Positions 26,335 through 35,699 of a stretch of 40,634 nucleotides of DNA are shown in pieces. The position numbers and the translations under genes are program-made. How positions within the stretch are numbered: the first letter of the stretch is position 1; every line of letters starts with the position of its first letter. The DNA is from Colwellia sp. (GTDB lineage: Bacteria; Pseudomonadota; Gammaproteobacteria; Enterobacterales; Alteromonadaceae), in assembly GCA_003521815.1 (NCBI GenBank), contig DPHE01000030.1, forward strand, positions 51,516-92,149. The letters are read 5' to 3'. The notes under the pieces were generated by a model. That model did no database searches, was not told where the DNA came from, and worked only from the letters and a program-made list of their open reading frames with translations.

Positions 26335-27857
26335 TACTGCCCTCCTGAAAGGATAAGGTTAATATTGTTATTAAAATCATGTAACTGTGTAGCGGCCCCA
26401 ATGGCATACTCACTTAATGGTCCAGCAAAAATACTCATCAATGGAGCACCAGAAATGAGAATAATCAATGCCACTAGCTGCGCAGGATGAACCCGTTCTT
26501 GCCCTTCACTGTCTACTACCTTTTCTTTATCTTGATGATGCCAAAATATAGTACTACCCGCTTTAGACACAGCAAGTAAAATCGCTAGACTTGCGAGTAA
26601 ATAGAGCGGCCAGAAAACAACGGTATACTCAGCATTTAATGTCGCTCTAAGCAGCCAAACTTTACCAATGAACCCAGATAGGGGTGGCATACCCATCACA
26701 GCAACAGCTGCAATCAAAAAGAAAACACCAAGCAACCTAGGCTGAGAAACTGGAGGACCTGCAGTAATACGGTCTGAAATTTTACCACGTTGGCGACCAA
26801 TTAAATCAGCTAATATAAATAGTGCAGCAGTAACCAATGTTGAATGAACCAAGTAATAAATAGCCGCAGAGCTAGCCTCAATGGTCTGTACGGCAACTAA
26901 CGCAACTAAAGTACCCACAGATACAATCACCAAATTTGCGGTTAACTTTCTTAAATCTTGACTGGCTAAAACACCAATTGCGCCCATAACGATAGTGGCA
27001 AGTGCTAACCACCACAACCAATTTTGCGCCATATGACTCAATTCACCCGCTTCATCGCCAAAAATCAGCGTATAAACGCGCATCATTGAGTAAACACCGA
27101 CTTTTGTCATAATCGCAAATAATGCAGCCACAACAGGCATCGCCGTAGCATAAGTATTAGGTAACCATAAATATAGCGGCAACAAGGCGCCTTTTAAAGC
27201 AAACACCACAAGCAACAACAGCCCACCTATTTTAGCTAGGTAAACATCATCACCTTGTAAATGAGCTACTTTCTGAGCCATATCAGCCATGTTCAGCGTA
27301 CCTAGCACACCATATAAAACACCCAAAGCAATCAAGAATACAGCCGACCCCACAAGGTTCATAATCACATATTGTAAAGCTGCGCGCGTATTTTGTTTAT
27401 TTCCACCGTGCATTAATAACGAATATGAGGCAATAAGTAACACTTCGAAAAATACAAATAAATTAAAAGCATCACCCGTTAAAAATGCGCCGTTTACCCC
27501 TAAAACCAAAAAGTGTACTAGCGGATGAAAGAAGCTACCTTTTGCATCATCTCCTGCACTTGCATATAAAGTACATACAACACCAAGTAGTGTGGTTAAA
27601 CAAACTAACAAGGTAGATAACAGATCGGCGACTAAAACAATACCAAAAGGCGCGTTCCAATCACCAATGGCATAGACTTGAGTACCGTCGGCTTGAACTT
27701 TCAATAATAAAGCCAATGAAACTAAAAATGTGACTGCACTTAGGACGACAGAAGTAATTCTTCTATAGGTTTTATTTTTACCACAAGGCGGCATCAATAA
27801 AATAACACCTGCCAACATTGGTAATAAAATAGGTAAAAAAGTCAAATTCTGGATCAT
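26334..27857 (-). CDS. mnhD: Na+/H+ antiporter subunit D
   Basis: 507 residues with about 14 membrane helices, homologous to NuoM/N. The conserved acidic site is FFEVLLIASYSLLM near 135, and the proton-path Lys is in FAIMTKVGVYSMMRV near 250. LPLYLWLPNTYATAMPVVAAL is the usual proton-channel block. The start overlaps the mnhC stop (ATGA). Together with MnhA it forms the proton-translocating core. Confidence 0.95.
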   Translation of the reverse strand: MIQNLTFLPILLPMLAGVILLMPPCGKNKTYRRITSVVLSAVTFLVSLALLLKVQADGTQVYAIGDWNAPFGIVLVADLLSTLLVCLTTLLGVVCTLYASAGDDAKGSFFHPLVHFLVLGVNGAFLTGDAFNLFVFFEVLLIASYSLLMHGGNKQNTRAALQYVIMNLVGSAVFLIALGVLYGVLGTLNMADMAQKVAHLQGDDVYLAKIGGLLLLVVFALKGALLPLYLWLPNTYATAMPVVAALFAIMTKVGVYSMMRVYTLIFGDEAGELSHMAQNWLWWLALATIVMGAIGVLASQDLRKLTANLVIVSVGTLVALVAVQTIEASSAAIYYLVHSTLVTAALFILADLIGRQRGKISDRITAGPPVSQPRLLGVFFLIAAVAVMGMPPLSGFIGKVWLLRATLNAEYTVVFWPLYLLASLAILLAVSKAGSTIFWHHQDKEKVVDSEGQERVHPAQLVALIILISGAPLMSIFAGPLSEYAIGAATQLHDFNNNINLILSGGQ

Positions 27858-28231
27858 GCTTTAACCTTTTTGTTTTTATTTTTATTTTTGTTTCTGTTTC
27901 TGTTTCTATTTGGAGCCTGGCCATCTACATGATCATTTCCCAAATCTGCACGCCCTCTAATTGCTAAAATAACCACAAAGGCCGTCATTGCAAACCCGAT
28001 AACAATCGCAGTTAACACAAAAGCTTGCGGTAGTGGATCAGCATATTCTGTACTGGTTCCAAGTACTGCTGCGTGATTAAGGCTAAGTCGCCCAGAAGAG
28101 AATAAGAATAAATTAACCGCGTAAGAAATCATCGTTAGCCCCAATACAACGGTGAACGTTCTAGAGCGTAATATTAAAAACACGCCACAAGACACTAAAA
28201 GCCCAACGCAGGATGCGTAAAGTAATTCCAT
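27854..28231 (-). CDS. mnhC: Na+/H+ antiporter subunit C, with a repetitive basic tail
   Basis: 125 residues and three spans, homologous to NuoK. Conserved ADPLPQAFVLTAIVIGFAMTA near 65-85. The last ~20 residues are an Asn/Arg/Lys repeat (NRNRNRNKNKNKNKK), encoded by tandem 6-base units, where homologues usually have a short tail. It overlaps mnhA by one base and mnhD by four. Confidence 0.93.
   Translation of the reverse strand: MELLYASCVGLLVSCGVFLILRSRTFTVVLGLTMISYAVNLFLFSSGRLSLNHAAVLGTSTEYADPLPQAFVLTAIVIGFAMTAFVVILAIRGRADLGNDHVDGQAPNRNRNRNKNKNKNKKVKA
27866..27910 (-). repeat. Hexanucleotide microsatellite in the mnhC 3' end
   Basis: On the minus strand, units of AGAAAC then AAAAAT/AAAAAC repeat over about 45 bases and encode alternating Asn with Arg or Lys. 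Six-base units keep the frame, so gain or loss would change only tail length. Confidence 0.75.
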
Positions 28232-31023
28232 TAAACGGTCACCTCTTCTTTATGCGCATTAGTCGTTAATTGACCGAGACTTGCTAAAATCATTAATGTT
28301 GCACCCACTACCGTAATATAAACACCTAAATCAAAGACCAAGGCACTGGCCAGTTCAATTTTACCAATAAAAGGAATATCGAAATAATCAAACCAGGTTG
28401 TCATGAAAGGTCTGTCAAAGAACCAACTACCCACTCCAGTAAATAACGCAATAGCAATCCCTGAGGCAATGATTTTGCGGTAATTTATGGTTAATCGCTC
28501 AGAAATCCAATGTGAACCATGGGCTATATACTGCAAAATAAAGGCGACCGCGGTCACTAAGCCTGCGATAAATCCGCCACCGGGAAGATTATGTCCCCGT
28601 AAGAAAATATAAAACGATACAAGTAATGCCAAAGGAAGTAATGACTGAGAAATACTGGCTAATAAAATAGGGTAGCGCTCTTTCGCCCAAGGTCGCCCTT
28701 CGCTATCGCTCACCGGCATATATAGTGGTAAGTTGATTAACAGCTTGTAAATACCTAATGCGGCAATACCCAGTACACAGATTTCACCTAACGTATCAAA
28801 GCCACGAAAATCGACTAAAATAACATTAACAACGTTAGTACCACCCCCACCTGTTTTAGCATTTGCTAAGAAAAAATCTGAGATAGATTCAAGTGGACGG
28901 GTAATTAATGCATAACAAATACTAGCGACAATAATACCCAACGCGGCTGAAATTACAACATCACGCAATACACGCATAGAGCTAGACTCTTTCGGCGAGT
29001 CCTGTGGTAAGAAAAACAATGCTAGCATCAGTAAAATGATGGTGACTACTTCAACCGTTAATTGAGTCAAAGCTAGATCTGGTGCTGAGAATCGAGTAAA
29101 CGCAACAGATACCATTAACCCCACAACCGAAAGCATCAACAATGAGATCACTCGCTTTCGACACCAGATCACAGTACTAATTGCACCAATCATTAATAAC
29201 GCAGCACCCACTGCATTATGAACATCAATTGGAGTGAGTTGTTTTTGCCCGCCTAACTGGCTCATTTCAAATAATGGCCACCCTGCAGCAAGTAACACAA
29301 CCGCAAACATCAACATTAAATAACGTTGTAAAGAACCATTCTCTATGGCGTTTACTTTACGTTGACACCACTTTACCATTACATAAACTGTGTCATCGAA
29401 CCCTTTTTTAGCGCTCAAAGACGGTAATGAAGCTTGAAATTTAAACAGATAACGGCGCTGTGTATACATCAATAAACCAGCACTTACCGCTATGGCGCTC
29501 ATCAATAGTGGTAGATTAAAACCGTGCCATAGCGCAACTTTAAACTCTGGTGCATACTGACCCAGTACAGCAAAGGACGCTGCGGTTAAAATATCGTTAA
29601 CAATAATGTTGGGAAATATGCCTACCATTAAACATAAAGCAACAAGTATTTCAATTGGCACTCGCATGTAACGAGGCGGCTCACTGGGTTGTTTTGGTAA
29701 ATCAATGGGATCGCCATTAAAGAAAACATCATGAATAAAACGAGCTGAATAAGCCACCGCAAAGGCGCCTGCAACAGTGGCTAATACTGGAATAAGCCAA
29801 GACATAGATCCGAGTATTTGTTGATGGAGTGTTTCAGCAAAAAACATTTCTTTAGACAAGAAACCGTTTAATAGTGGTACACCCGCCATCGCCGCGGCCG
29901 CAACCATTGCCAATGTTGCGGTATAAGGCATAAATCGCCACATACCATTGAGTTTTCGCATATCACGCGTACCGGTTTCATGGTCAATAATACCGGTTGC
30001 CATAAATAATGAGGCTTTAAATGTTGCATGATTAATTATATGGAAAATAGCAGCTATTGCCGCAAGCTGAGTATCTAAACCGAATAACAAGGTGATCAAA
30101 CCTAAATGACTGATGGTTGAATAAGCTAACAAACCTTTTAAATCATGTTTAAATAACGCCACATAAGCGCCAAATAACAAGGTGACTAGTCCGGTTAAAC
30201 TGACAAGAATAAACCATATATCAGTACCCGCTAAAGCAGGGTAAAAACGCGCTAATAAAAAAATACCGGCCTTTACCATTGTCGCCGAATGCAAATAAGC
30301 ACTTACTGGAGTTGGCGCCGCCATCGCATGTGGTAACCAAAAATGAAAAGGAAATTGTGCTGACTTCGTAAAAGCGCCAAGTAATATTAAAATTAATGTT
30401 ACTTCATACCAATCATGTGCTTGAATAATTTCTCTGCTAGCTAAAATAACATCTAAACTATAACTACCAACGATATTACCCAATAGAAGCAAGCCAGCGA
30501 GTAATGCCAAACCACCACCACCGGTTATGGTTAACGCCATTATAGCACCGTTTCGTGCTTCCGCTTTATACCACCAATAACTAATTAACAAAAATGAGCT
30601 TATACTAGTAAGCTCCCAAAAAAACCAGAGCTGAATGACATTATTTGACATAACAATACCCAGCATTGCGGTCATAAATAACATCAAATAAGCATAAATC
30701 TTAGGCATAGAGTCATTACTACTTAGGTAATAACGGGCATAAAAGATAACTAATATACCAATCCCTAATATCATAAAAACAAACAACAGCGCTAAGCCAT
30801 CTAAACGAAAAGCGATATCTATACCCAGTAAAGGGATCCACGGAATTGTTTCACGAATAACTTCACCTGAGAAAACGGCTGGGGCTAAGCTAATTGTAAT
30901 TAATAATGCGATAACTGGCGTTAACAAAGTCAACCCCGTCGATTGGTTACGCGTTAATTTACCCGTCATTGAAGAAATAATACTGCCAAGTAAGGATAGC
31001 AAGGGTATCCAAAGCAAAGTCAT
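28231..31023 (-). CDS. mnhA: Na+/H+ antiporter subunit A fused to subunit B
   Basis: 930 residues. The first ~500 are the NuoL-like antiporter core: WFFWELTSISSFLLISYWW near 133 with its acidic site, the channel block PTPVSAYLHSATMVKAG near 240, and HIINHATFKASLFM near 330. A middle section (about 610-770) has the MrpA C-terminal helices (APDLALTQLTVEVVTIILLM, VDFRGFDTLGEICVLG). The last ~140 residues are subunit B (FLRGHNLPGGGFIAGLVTA, FDLGVYITVVGATL). A/B fusion is the arrangement of group 2 Mrp (PhaAB-type) operons. AGG lies eight bases before the ATG. It opens the A/B-C-D-E-F-G operon, which exports Na+ (or K+) for protons at the inner membrane. Confidence 0.95.
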   Translation of the reverse strand: MTLLWIPLLSLLGSIISSMTGKLTRNQSTGLTLLTPVIALLITISLAPAVFSGEVIRETIPWIPLLGIDIAFRLDGLALLFVFMILGIGILVIFYARYYLSSNDSMPKIYAYLMLFMTAMLGIVMSNNVIQLWFFWELTSISSFLLISYWWYKAEARNGAIMALTITGGGGLALLAGLLLLGNIVGSYSLDVILASREIIQAHDWYEVTLILILLGAFTKSAQFPFHFWLPHAMAAPTPVSAYLHSATMVKAGIFLLARFYPALAGTDIWFILVSLTGLVTLLFGAYVALFKHDLKGLLAYSTISHLGLITLLFGLDTQLAAIAAIFHIINHATFKASLFMATGIIDHETGTRDMRKLNGMWRFMPYTATLAMVAAAAMAGVPLLNGFLSKEMFFAETLHQQILGSMSWLIPVLATVAGAFAVAYSARFIHDVFFNGDPIDLPKQPSEPPRYMRVPIEILVALCLMVGIFPNIIVNDILTAASFAVLGQYAPEFKVALWHGFNLPLLMSAIAVSAGLLMYTQRRYLFKFQASLPSLSAKKGFDDTVYVMVKWCQRKVNAIENGSLQRYLMLMFAVVLLAAGWPLFEMSQLGGQKQLTPIDVHNAVGAALLMIGAISTVIWCRKRVISLLMLSVVGLMVSVAFTRFSAPDLALTQLTVEVVTIILLMLALFFLPQDSPKESSSMRVLRDVVISAALGIIVASICYALITRPLESISDFFLANAKTGGGGTNVVNVILVDFRGFDTLGEICVLGIAALGIYKLLINLPLYMPVSDSEGRPWAKERYPILLASISQSLLPLALLVSFYIFLRGHNLPGGGFIAGLVTAVAFILQYIAHGSHWISERLTINYRKIIASGIAIALFTGVGSWFFDRPFMTTWFDYFDIPFIGKIELASALVFDLGVYITVVGATLMILASLGQLTTNAHKEEVTV

Positions 31024-31304
31024 AGAGTAAACCTTTTTTTATTTTTATAACGAGAAGTAAGATATCCAAAGATATTGCCATAATATGTCATCTTACATAA
31101 CACTGGCAAATAATATTAATGTAAATTTTGTAACGACTTTATCACGAAAAATAACATCAATATCAACCCTAATCTAAAAAAAATTCGGACAATTACACTA
31201 TTAACGTCAAAAATTCTTCTGGTACGTATATTTAACTAGTTTAACTACCTGTATTAAGTGTAGTATTTACCTTAATTAAGCGGTAATAAATTTACAGGTG
31301 ACTA

Positions 31305-31775
31305 ATGAAGAAGCTAGATGGCATCGATTTACAAATATTAACCATCTTATATGATGACGCAGATATAACCAATAAAGAACTCGCAGCCCAAATAGGTACT
31401 GCACCTTCAACCTGTTTAGAGCGTGTTAAACGCCTTAAACAAAATGGGATCATTAAAGGCGCTTTTATTGATGTTAACCTAAAGACCATCGGCGGTAATA
31501 TTGAAGCTATTGCGGCTATTCGTTTACAGCCCTATTCTGAAGAAATTGTGAATGAATTTCGAGATGACTTATTAAAATATCCCGAGATATTAAACCTTTA
31601 TCATATGGGTGGCAGTTACGATTATTATATTCATATGTCAGTACAAGACAGCGAACATTTACGTCAGTTTGTTTTTAAAAGAATCACTTCACGAGATGAA
31701 GTGACTACTGTAGAAACCTCATTAGTTTTTGAACATAGTCGTAGTGGTGTATTGCCTAATTTTCAACAAGGCTAA
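31305..31775 (+). CDS. Lrp/AsnC family transcriptional regulator
   Basis: 156 residues. N-terminal helix-turn-helix (about 5-55: LDGIDLQILTILYDDADITNKELA...APSTCLERVKRLKQNGII), then an RAM effector-binding domain (about 65-145) with the usual VxxVxTxxVFEH-like end (VTTVETSLVFEHSRSG). AGGTGA precedes the ATG. It is divergent from the Mrp operon across 281 bases, so it may regulate itself, the antiporter, or neither. The ligand is not readable; the sequence resembles amino-acid-responsive members rather than global Lrp itself. Confidence 0.9.
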   Translation: MKKLDGIDLQILTILYDDADITNKELAAQIGTAPSTCLERVKRLKQNGIIKGAFIDVNLKTIGGNIEAIAAIRLQPYSEEIVNEFRDDLLKYPEILNLYHMGGSYDYYIHMSVQDSEHLRQFVFKRITSRDEVTTVETSLVFEHSRSGVLPNFQQG

Positions 31776-31786
31776 TCCCACGTTAT

Positions 31787-33070
31787 TTATTGTCTATCAT
31801 TCGATTTAGTCGAATTTTGCGGTTTAGTTGATGAACTTTTATAGCTTGATGATTTATTAACTCGATGTTGGCGATACTTTCTCATGGATGAAGTATTGCC
31901 CTTACTCGAGTTGACTTGTTGTTTTCTTTTTTTCTCACTTATTCTATGATTTTCCTTATCTTTATCTTTATAATTAGGTCTGTTAGTACTGATATTAGGA
32001 CTTTTACTGCGCGCTTTCTGGTGCAATGCTAATTGTTTAGATCGCTGGTGAGACTTTATTTTATCGTGCCTGACATTGTGCTTAACTTTGTGCTTAGCTT
32101 TTTTATCAACCTGATGCTTTACTTTGTGCGATGAATAATTAGCAGTATGTAATCTTTGTTTAAAATTACGATGACTGTTATCAAATGGCTTGTTAGCACG
32201 GTGAATGCCCAGACGCTTACCATAGTATTTTTCGCTAGTTCGTTTAGTTCTATAAGCAACACCTTTTCGATGAGAAGGTTTATGAGACCAACGCTTAGCA
32301 TAACCACCATTAGTAATTAAGCGACGCGGGCGTTGATTATAATAACGATAACGAGCGTGATGTGGAGTCACAACGACCACATGACGATTATGCCAATGAA
32401 AAGCACTAAAAAAATAGTTAAACGTAATATGAACGCCTGTATTCCAATGAAAAGGACGGTAATGGCTTACATGTCCGCGACGACTAGGCTGCCAATAAAC
32501 CGGTGGATATGCGGCCCAAAACCATGAACCATAGACCATACGTGAATCATAGTAAGGTACATAAACCACTTCTTTTTCTCTGGGTAAAATAAGTATATTG
32601 TTATCTTCATAACGAATATCCATGTTGTCCATTTTATTTAGACTACCCGCTAGCTTAGCTTGTTTCCTTAAACGTTGAATACTCACTATCAACCGTGATT
32701 CATCTTGTAAAAAAGCATCACCAAGTGCTTGTGTCCAACTCAAATCCTCACTTAATCGACTCAGAACACGCTCGAATGGAATTAACGCTTTCACACTGGC
32801 ATCCCAATCAACAGCCTCTAATAACTCACTCTTTTGTTTGGTATTTGCGTTATCATTTTTTTTCGACCAACGATGGGCCTCTATAATTTCAATAGGGTAT
32901 GTTGACGCAATTAAAATGTGTGTTAATAAACTGTCCGGGTACAACGCAATAGGTGCCAACATTTGGGCCAGCTCTGCATCGCTAAAGTTTTGCGCTTCTT
33001 GCTCAGCTGCACTGTTAAAACTGACCAACGTACTAACGAGTATACCTAGATAAAATATGAAGTTTTTCAT
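31787..33070 (-). CDS. DUF3300 domain secreted protein with a basic tail
   Basis: 427 residues. A signal peptide (FIFYLGILVSTLVSFNSAAEQ) leads to a DUF3300 domain (about 28-250): SDAELAQMLAPIALYPDSLL, HRWSKKN, VKALIPFERVLSRLSEDLSW, then an aromatic/His-rich section with VVYVPYYDSRMVYGSWFWA. The last ~180 residues are strongly basic and rich in His, Lys, Arg, Ser and Asn, likely unfolded. Function of DUF3300 is unknown. A PhoP-type box at 33120-33137 and a TATTCT -10-like hexamer lie upstream, so it should belong to the adjacent two-component system's regulon. Confidence 0.85.
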   Translation of the reverse strand: MKNFIFYLGILVSTLVSFNSAAEQEAQNFSDAELAQMLAPIALYPDSLLTHILIASTYPIEIIEAHRWSKKNDNANTKQKSELLEAVDWDASVKALIPFERVLSRLSEDLSWTQALGDAFLQDESRLIVSIQRLRKQAKLAGSLNKMDNMDIRYEDNNILILPREKEVVYVPYYDSRMVYGSWFWAAYPPVYWQPSRRGHVSHYRPFHWNTGVHITFNYFFSAFHWHNRHVVVVTPHHARYRYYNQRPRRLITNGGYAKRWSHKPSHRKGVAYRTKRTSEKYYGKRLGIHRANKPFDNSHRNFKQRLHTANYSSHKVKHQVDKKAKHKVKHNVRHDKIKSHQRSKQLALHQKARSKSPNISTNRPNYKDKDKENHRISEKKRKQQVNSSKGNTSSMRKYRQHRVNKSSSYKSSSTKPQNSTKSNDRQ

Positions 33071-33102
33071 TCTATAATCCTTATAACCAATAACTTGTTA
33101 TA

Positions 33103-33137
33103 AGAATACCAAGAGTAAACTGAACGCAAGCTGAACA
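33103..33137 (-). promoter_or_regulatory. PhoP-type direct repeat and -10 for the DUF3300 gene
   Basis: On the minus strand TGTTCAG, then CTTGC, then GTTCAG (33137-33120), 11 bases, and TATTCT (33108-33103). The gene starts 32 bases further on. The same layout occurs at 35626-35660 and 35700-35734. Confidence 0.7.
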
Positions 33138-33147
33138 ACTTATATCG

Positions 33148-33238
33148 AAAAAAGAGTATTAGAAAAAGAGTATTGAAAAGTAAGTGGAAAAATGAAAAGT
33201 GAGTAGTGATAAATCAGTAGTGAAAAGTGAGAATAAAA
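33148..33238. repeat. Purine-rich imperfect repeats at the kinase 3' end
   Basis: AAAAAGAGTATT occurs at 33149-33160 and 33163-33174, and GAAAAGTGAG occurs twice further on, near 33194 and 33222. The second copy of the latter overlaps the last codons and stop of the sensor kinase. The region is otherwise non-coding and may be a local duplication. Confidence 0.45.
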
Positions 33239-34581
33239 GCAGCGCCCCCCAATGAAGTAGACGTTGTAATAGATATTTTTCCTTGATAACTACTAACTAA
33301 ATCTCGCACAATAGCTAACCCAATACCGTGGCCGGCCTGGTAAGTGTCTGCTCTTGTTCCTCGGGTTAAAATAGCTTGTTGCTGTGATGATTCAATACCA
33401 ACACCATCATCTTCAACGGTTATCGTTAGTTTTTTATGATTGACCTTAACAGTAACAGCAACGGTTAATTTTGCTGATTTACAGGCGTTATCAGCAAGGT
33501 TTCCTAATATTTCCATTAAATCAGCTTCATCACCCTTAAATAATGTATTTTTATCAACATTAACAACAAAACGTAATTGCTTTTCTTGATAAACCTTCAT
33601 CAAACTAGCAATAAGCTTATCTAATAATGGTTTAACGGCTACGCCTAAATGCCATGAAGATTCACCAGCACTTTGCGCTCTTTTTAATTGATGTTCGATG
33701 ATATTATTAATCACACAAATTTGCTCTTGTGCATCTTTTGATAAGCTCACTTCGCTTTGCATAACAGCCAGCGGATTCTTTAAACTGTGCGCTAGATCAG
33801 ATAATGCATTACGATAACGTTTACGTTGATTCTGTTCAGTTAATAACAATGTATTAAGTTGAGAAGTGACTTGTTGCAGTTCAAGTGGGTAATGACCGTC
33901 TAAGGTGTTTTTCGTGCCTTGCTCTATTGACGTTAGCTCATTTACCAACACTTTTAACGGCTTCAATGTCCATAATAGCCAAGCCACTTGAATCACGATA
34001 AACAGGAGCATTAACGCAATAAGCCAACTCCATAATTGTTGTTTAAAATCACTTAGTGCCAGTAAAAATTCTTTTTGATCTTTAATTAAATGCAATGTGA
34101 TAGGAAATGGCCGTGCATTATCAGAAAAACTAACACTAAAGCTATAAAGTAAATGTTCTTTCCCTTCAAGCGTAATAGCAGAAAAAACATTTTCACCTAT
34201 TTTTGGTGACGGGATAAGCTCAGGCGATAACGTCTGTAATGATAGCGTTAGTAATGATTGTGATTGCCATAGCGTTTCGACCGAAAAGTTTTTATTAGGT
34301 AGCGAATTGATCAGTGCATACAAACCTGATTGACTGATATTAAATTGATTTTCTAATAGGTATTCAGGCATTTCTAACTGATTATTATCAACTTCTGCAA
34401 CCGTCAAAATTGAGTAACTGTAGGCGGTAATTTCGTTTTTCATGGCGACACTTAACTGTCGGTCAAATGCATTAGTTAACGTGAAGCCAATAACAGGCAG
34501 CATAACAATGGTCATGAATAACGTACTAAAGAGCACCCGAACTTTTAATGAGTTTATTTGCCAAAAATGAGACGGTTTCAT
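33214..34581 (-). CDS. PhoQ-like sensor histidine kinase
   Basis: 455 residues. Membrane helix 1 (about 14-32) and helix 2 (about 182-203) flank a ~145-residue periplasmic sensor region. A HAMP-like linker follows, then the dimerisation/phosphoacceptor helix with the His in LSDLAHSLKNPLAVMQSE near 270. The ATPase domain has the N box LMEILGNLADNACKSA, the G1 box VEDDGVGI and the G2 box GHGIGLAIV. HSLKNPL is the H-box form of PhoQ-like kinases. It follows the response regulator gene by 10 bases. The stimulus (Mg2+, peptides, acid in known PhoQ) cannot be read from the sequence. Confidence 0.88.
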   Translation of the reverse strand: MKPSHFWQINSLKVRVLFSTLFMTIVMLPVIGFTLTNAFDRQLSVAMKNEITAYSYSILTVAEVDNNQLEMPEYLLENQFNISQSGLYALINSLPNKNFSVETLWQSQSLLTLSLQTLSPELIPSPKIGENVFSAITLEGKEHLLYSFSVSFSDNARPFPITLHLIKDQKEFLLALSDFKQQLWSWLIALMLLFIVIQVAWLLWTLKPLKVLVNELTSIEQGTKNTLDGHYPLELQQVTSQLNTLLLTEQNQRKRYRNALSDLAHSLKNPLAVMQSEVSLSKDAQEQICVINNIIEHQLKRAQSAGESSWHLGVAVKPLLDKLIASLMKVYQEKQLRFVVNVDKNTLFKGDEADLMEILGNLADNACKSAKLTVAVTVKVNHKKLTITVEDDGVGIESSQQQAILTRGTRADTYQAGHGIGLAIVRDLVSSYQGKISITTSTSLGGAAFILTFHY

Positions 34582-34591
34582 ATTTCTTTCA

Positions 34592-35269
34592 TTATTGACT
34601 GACGCGCTTTAATTTATAACCGTGACCACGTAGCGTTTCGATAAAGCCATAGTCATTGTTAGGATCTAGCTTCTTACGTAAACGACGAATAAATACTTCA
34701 ATAACATTAGAGTCTAGATCAAAATCCTGATCATAAATATGCTCGGTCAATACCGCTTTCGATGTCACTTCATCAAGATGCAACATCATATATTCAAACA
34801 GCTTATATTCCGAACTACTTAATTTAACCAGTTGATTATTAACCTCAACATGGAGGCTTTTAGTATTGAGTGTTAATGGCCCATTTTTTATTAATGGACT
34901 TGCCTGTCCTGCTGATCTGCGAATAAGCGCATTTAATCGTGCCAGTAATTCTTCACCATGAAAAGGTTTAGTCAGATAATCATCTGCACCTGCATCTAAC
35001 CCAGCGACTTTGTCTTGCCAACTGTTTCGTGCAGTAAGAACTAAAATAGGAAAGGTTTTATTTTTCTCCCGCAGAGATTTAATCACACTAATGCCATCAA
35101 TAATGGGCAAGCCAATATCAATTACCGCTGCATCATAAGGATATTCTAACCCTTGAAATAAACCTGTTTGACCATCACTAGCGACATCAACCAAGTAATT
35201 TGCCGCTAATAAGTGTTTATTTATATTTTGCTGCAGGGCAATGTCATCTTCTATTAGTAATAAACGCAT
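34592..35269 (-). CDS. OmpR/PhoP family response regulator
   Basis: 225 residues from ATG 35269 (MRLLLIEDDIALQQNINKHL). An ATG 60 bases further upstream would overlap the PepSY gene and add residues foreign to the family. The receiver domain (1-118) has the acidic pair EDD, the phosphorylated Asp in AAVIDIGLP near 51, the Thr in VLTARN and the Lys in LTKPF near 101. The winged-helix domain (about 125-222) ends with the recognition helix NVIEVFIRRLRKKL and the wing ETLRGHGYKL. The ATG comes one base after the PepSY stop (TAA-A-ATG), so translation is coupled. It is the likely binder of the three TGTTCA-N5 boxes nearby. Confidence 0.92.
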   Translation of the reverse strand: MRLLLIEDDIALQQNINKHLLAANYLVDVASDGQTGLFQGLEYPYDAAVIDIGLPIIDGISVIKSLREKNKTFPILVLTARNSWQDKVAGLDAGADDYLTKPFHGEELLARLNALIRRSAGQASPLIKNGPLTLNTKSLHVEVNNQLVKLSSSEYKLFEYMMLHLDEVTSKAVLTEHIYDQDFDLDSNVIEVFIRRLRKKLDPNNDYGFIETLRGHGYKLKRVSQ

Positions 35270-35270
35270 T

Positions 35271-35582
35271 TTATCGCCCACTAATTCGGCCAGACTTGGC
35301 ATCAACAAAAACAGAAATAATATGTCCATCTTTTTTTATCAGCTTAACTCTATAGCCTGATTTTTGGGCTTGTACTTTAAGTACTTTACCACCATAGAAG
35401 CTTTGAGCCATCTGAGCAGCCTGGTTAGAACTTTTAACACGTACTTGCTGCTTAGTGTTTTGCTGATTAACTTGCATTGTGCTTATTGCTGCACCGAACT
35501 TAACTTGAGCAACAACCTGCGCAGAAAAGGTATTCATAAAAGTAATGAACAAAATAATAATTAACGATAAAACAAATTTCAT
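35271..35582 (-). CDS. PepSY domain periplasmic protein
   Basis: 103 residues from the second of two tandem ATGs (35582; the other is at 35585). GGA lies six bases before it. An upstream ATG at 35603 would add seven residues and has no ribosome site. A signal peptide (FVLSLIIILFITFMNTFSA) precedes a short PepSY-like repeat (AAQMAQSFYGGKVLKVQAQ, YRVKLIKKDGHIISVFVDA, SGRISGR). PepSY domains are thought to act as periplasmic inhibitors or ligand sensors. First gene of a PepSY-regulator-kinase operon, so it may feed information to the kinase (inference). Confidence 0.82.
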   Translation of the reverse strand: MKFVLSLIIILFITFMNTFSAQVVAQVKFGAAISTMQVNQQNTKQQVRVKSSNQAAQMAQSFYGGKVLKVQAQKSGYRVKLIKKDGHIISVFVDAKSGRISGR

Positions 35583-35625
35583 CATGTTTCCGAATGCTGA
35601 CATTAATAGCTATAGCTTATTTAAA

Positions 35626-35660
35626 ATAATACACCTTCGCAACTGAACATTCGCTGAACA
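35626..35660 (-). promoter_or_regulatory. PhoP-type direct repeat and -10 for the PepSY-regulator-kinase operon
   Basis: On the minus strand TGTTCAG, CGAAT, GTTCAG (35660-35643), 11 bases, then TATTAT (35631-35626). The operon start is 43 bases downstream. This is the best of the three copies and implies autoregulation. Confidence 0.75.
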
Positions 35661-35699
35661 TTCACCAAATACTCACTAAATAATTATGAATGCTTAAAG

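Noticed and set aside
31024..31304. Cation-sensing riboswitch upstream of the Mrp operon
   Set aside because: The gap is AT-rich without paired stems or conserved riboswitch blocks that I could recognise.
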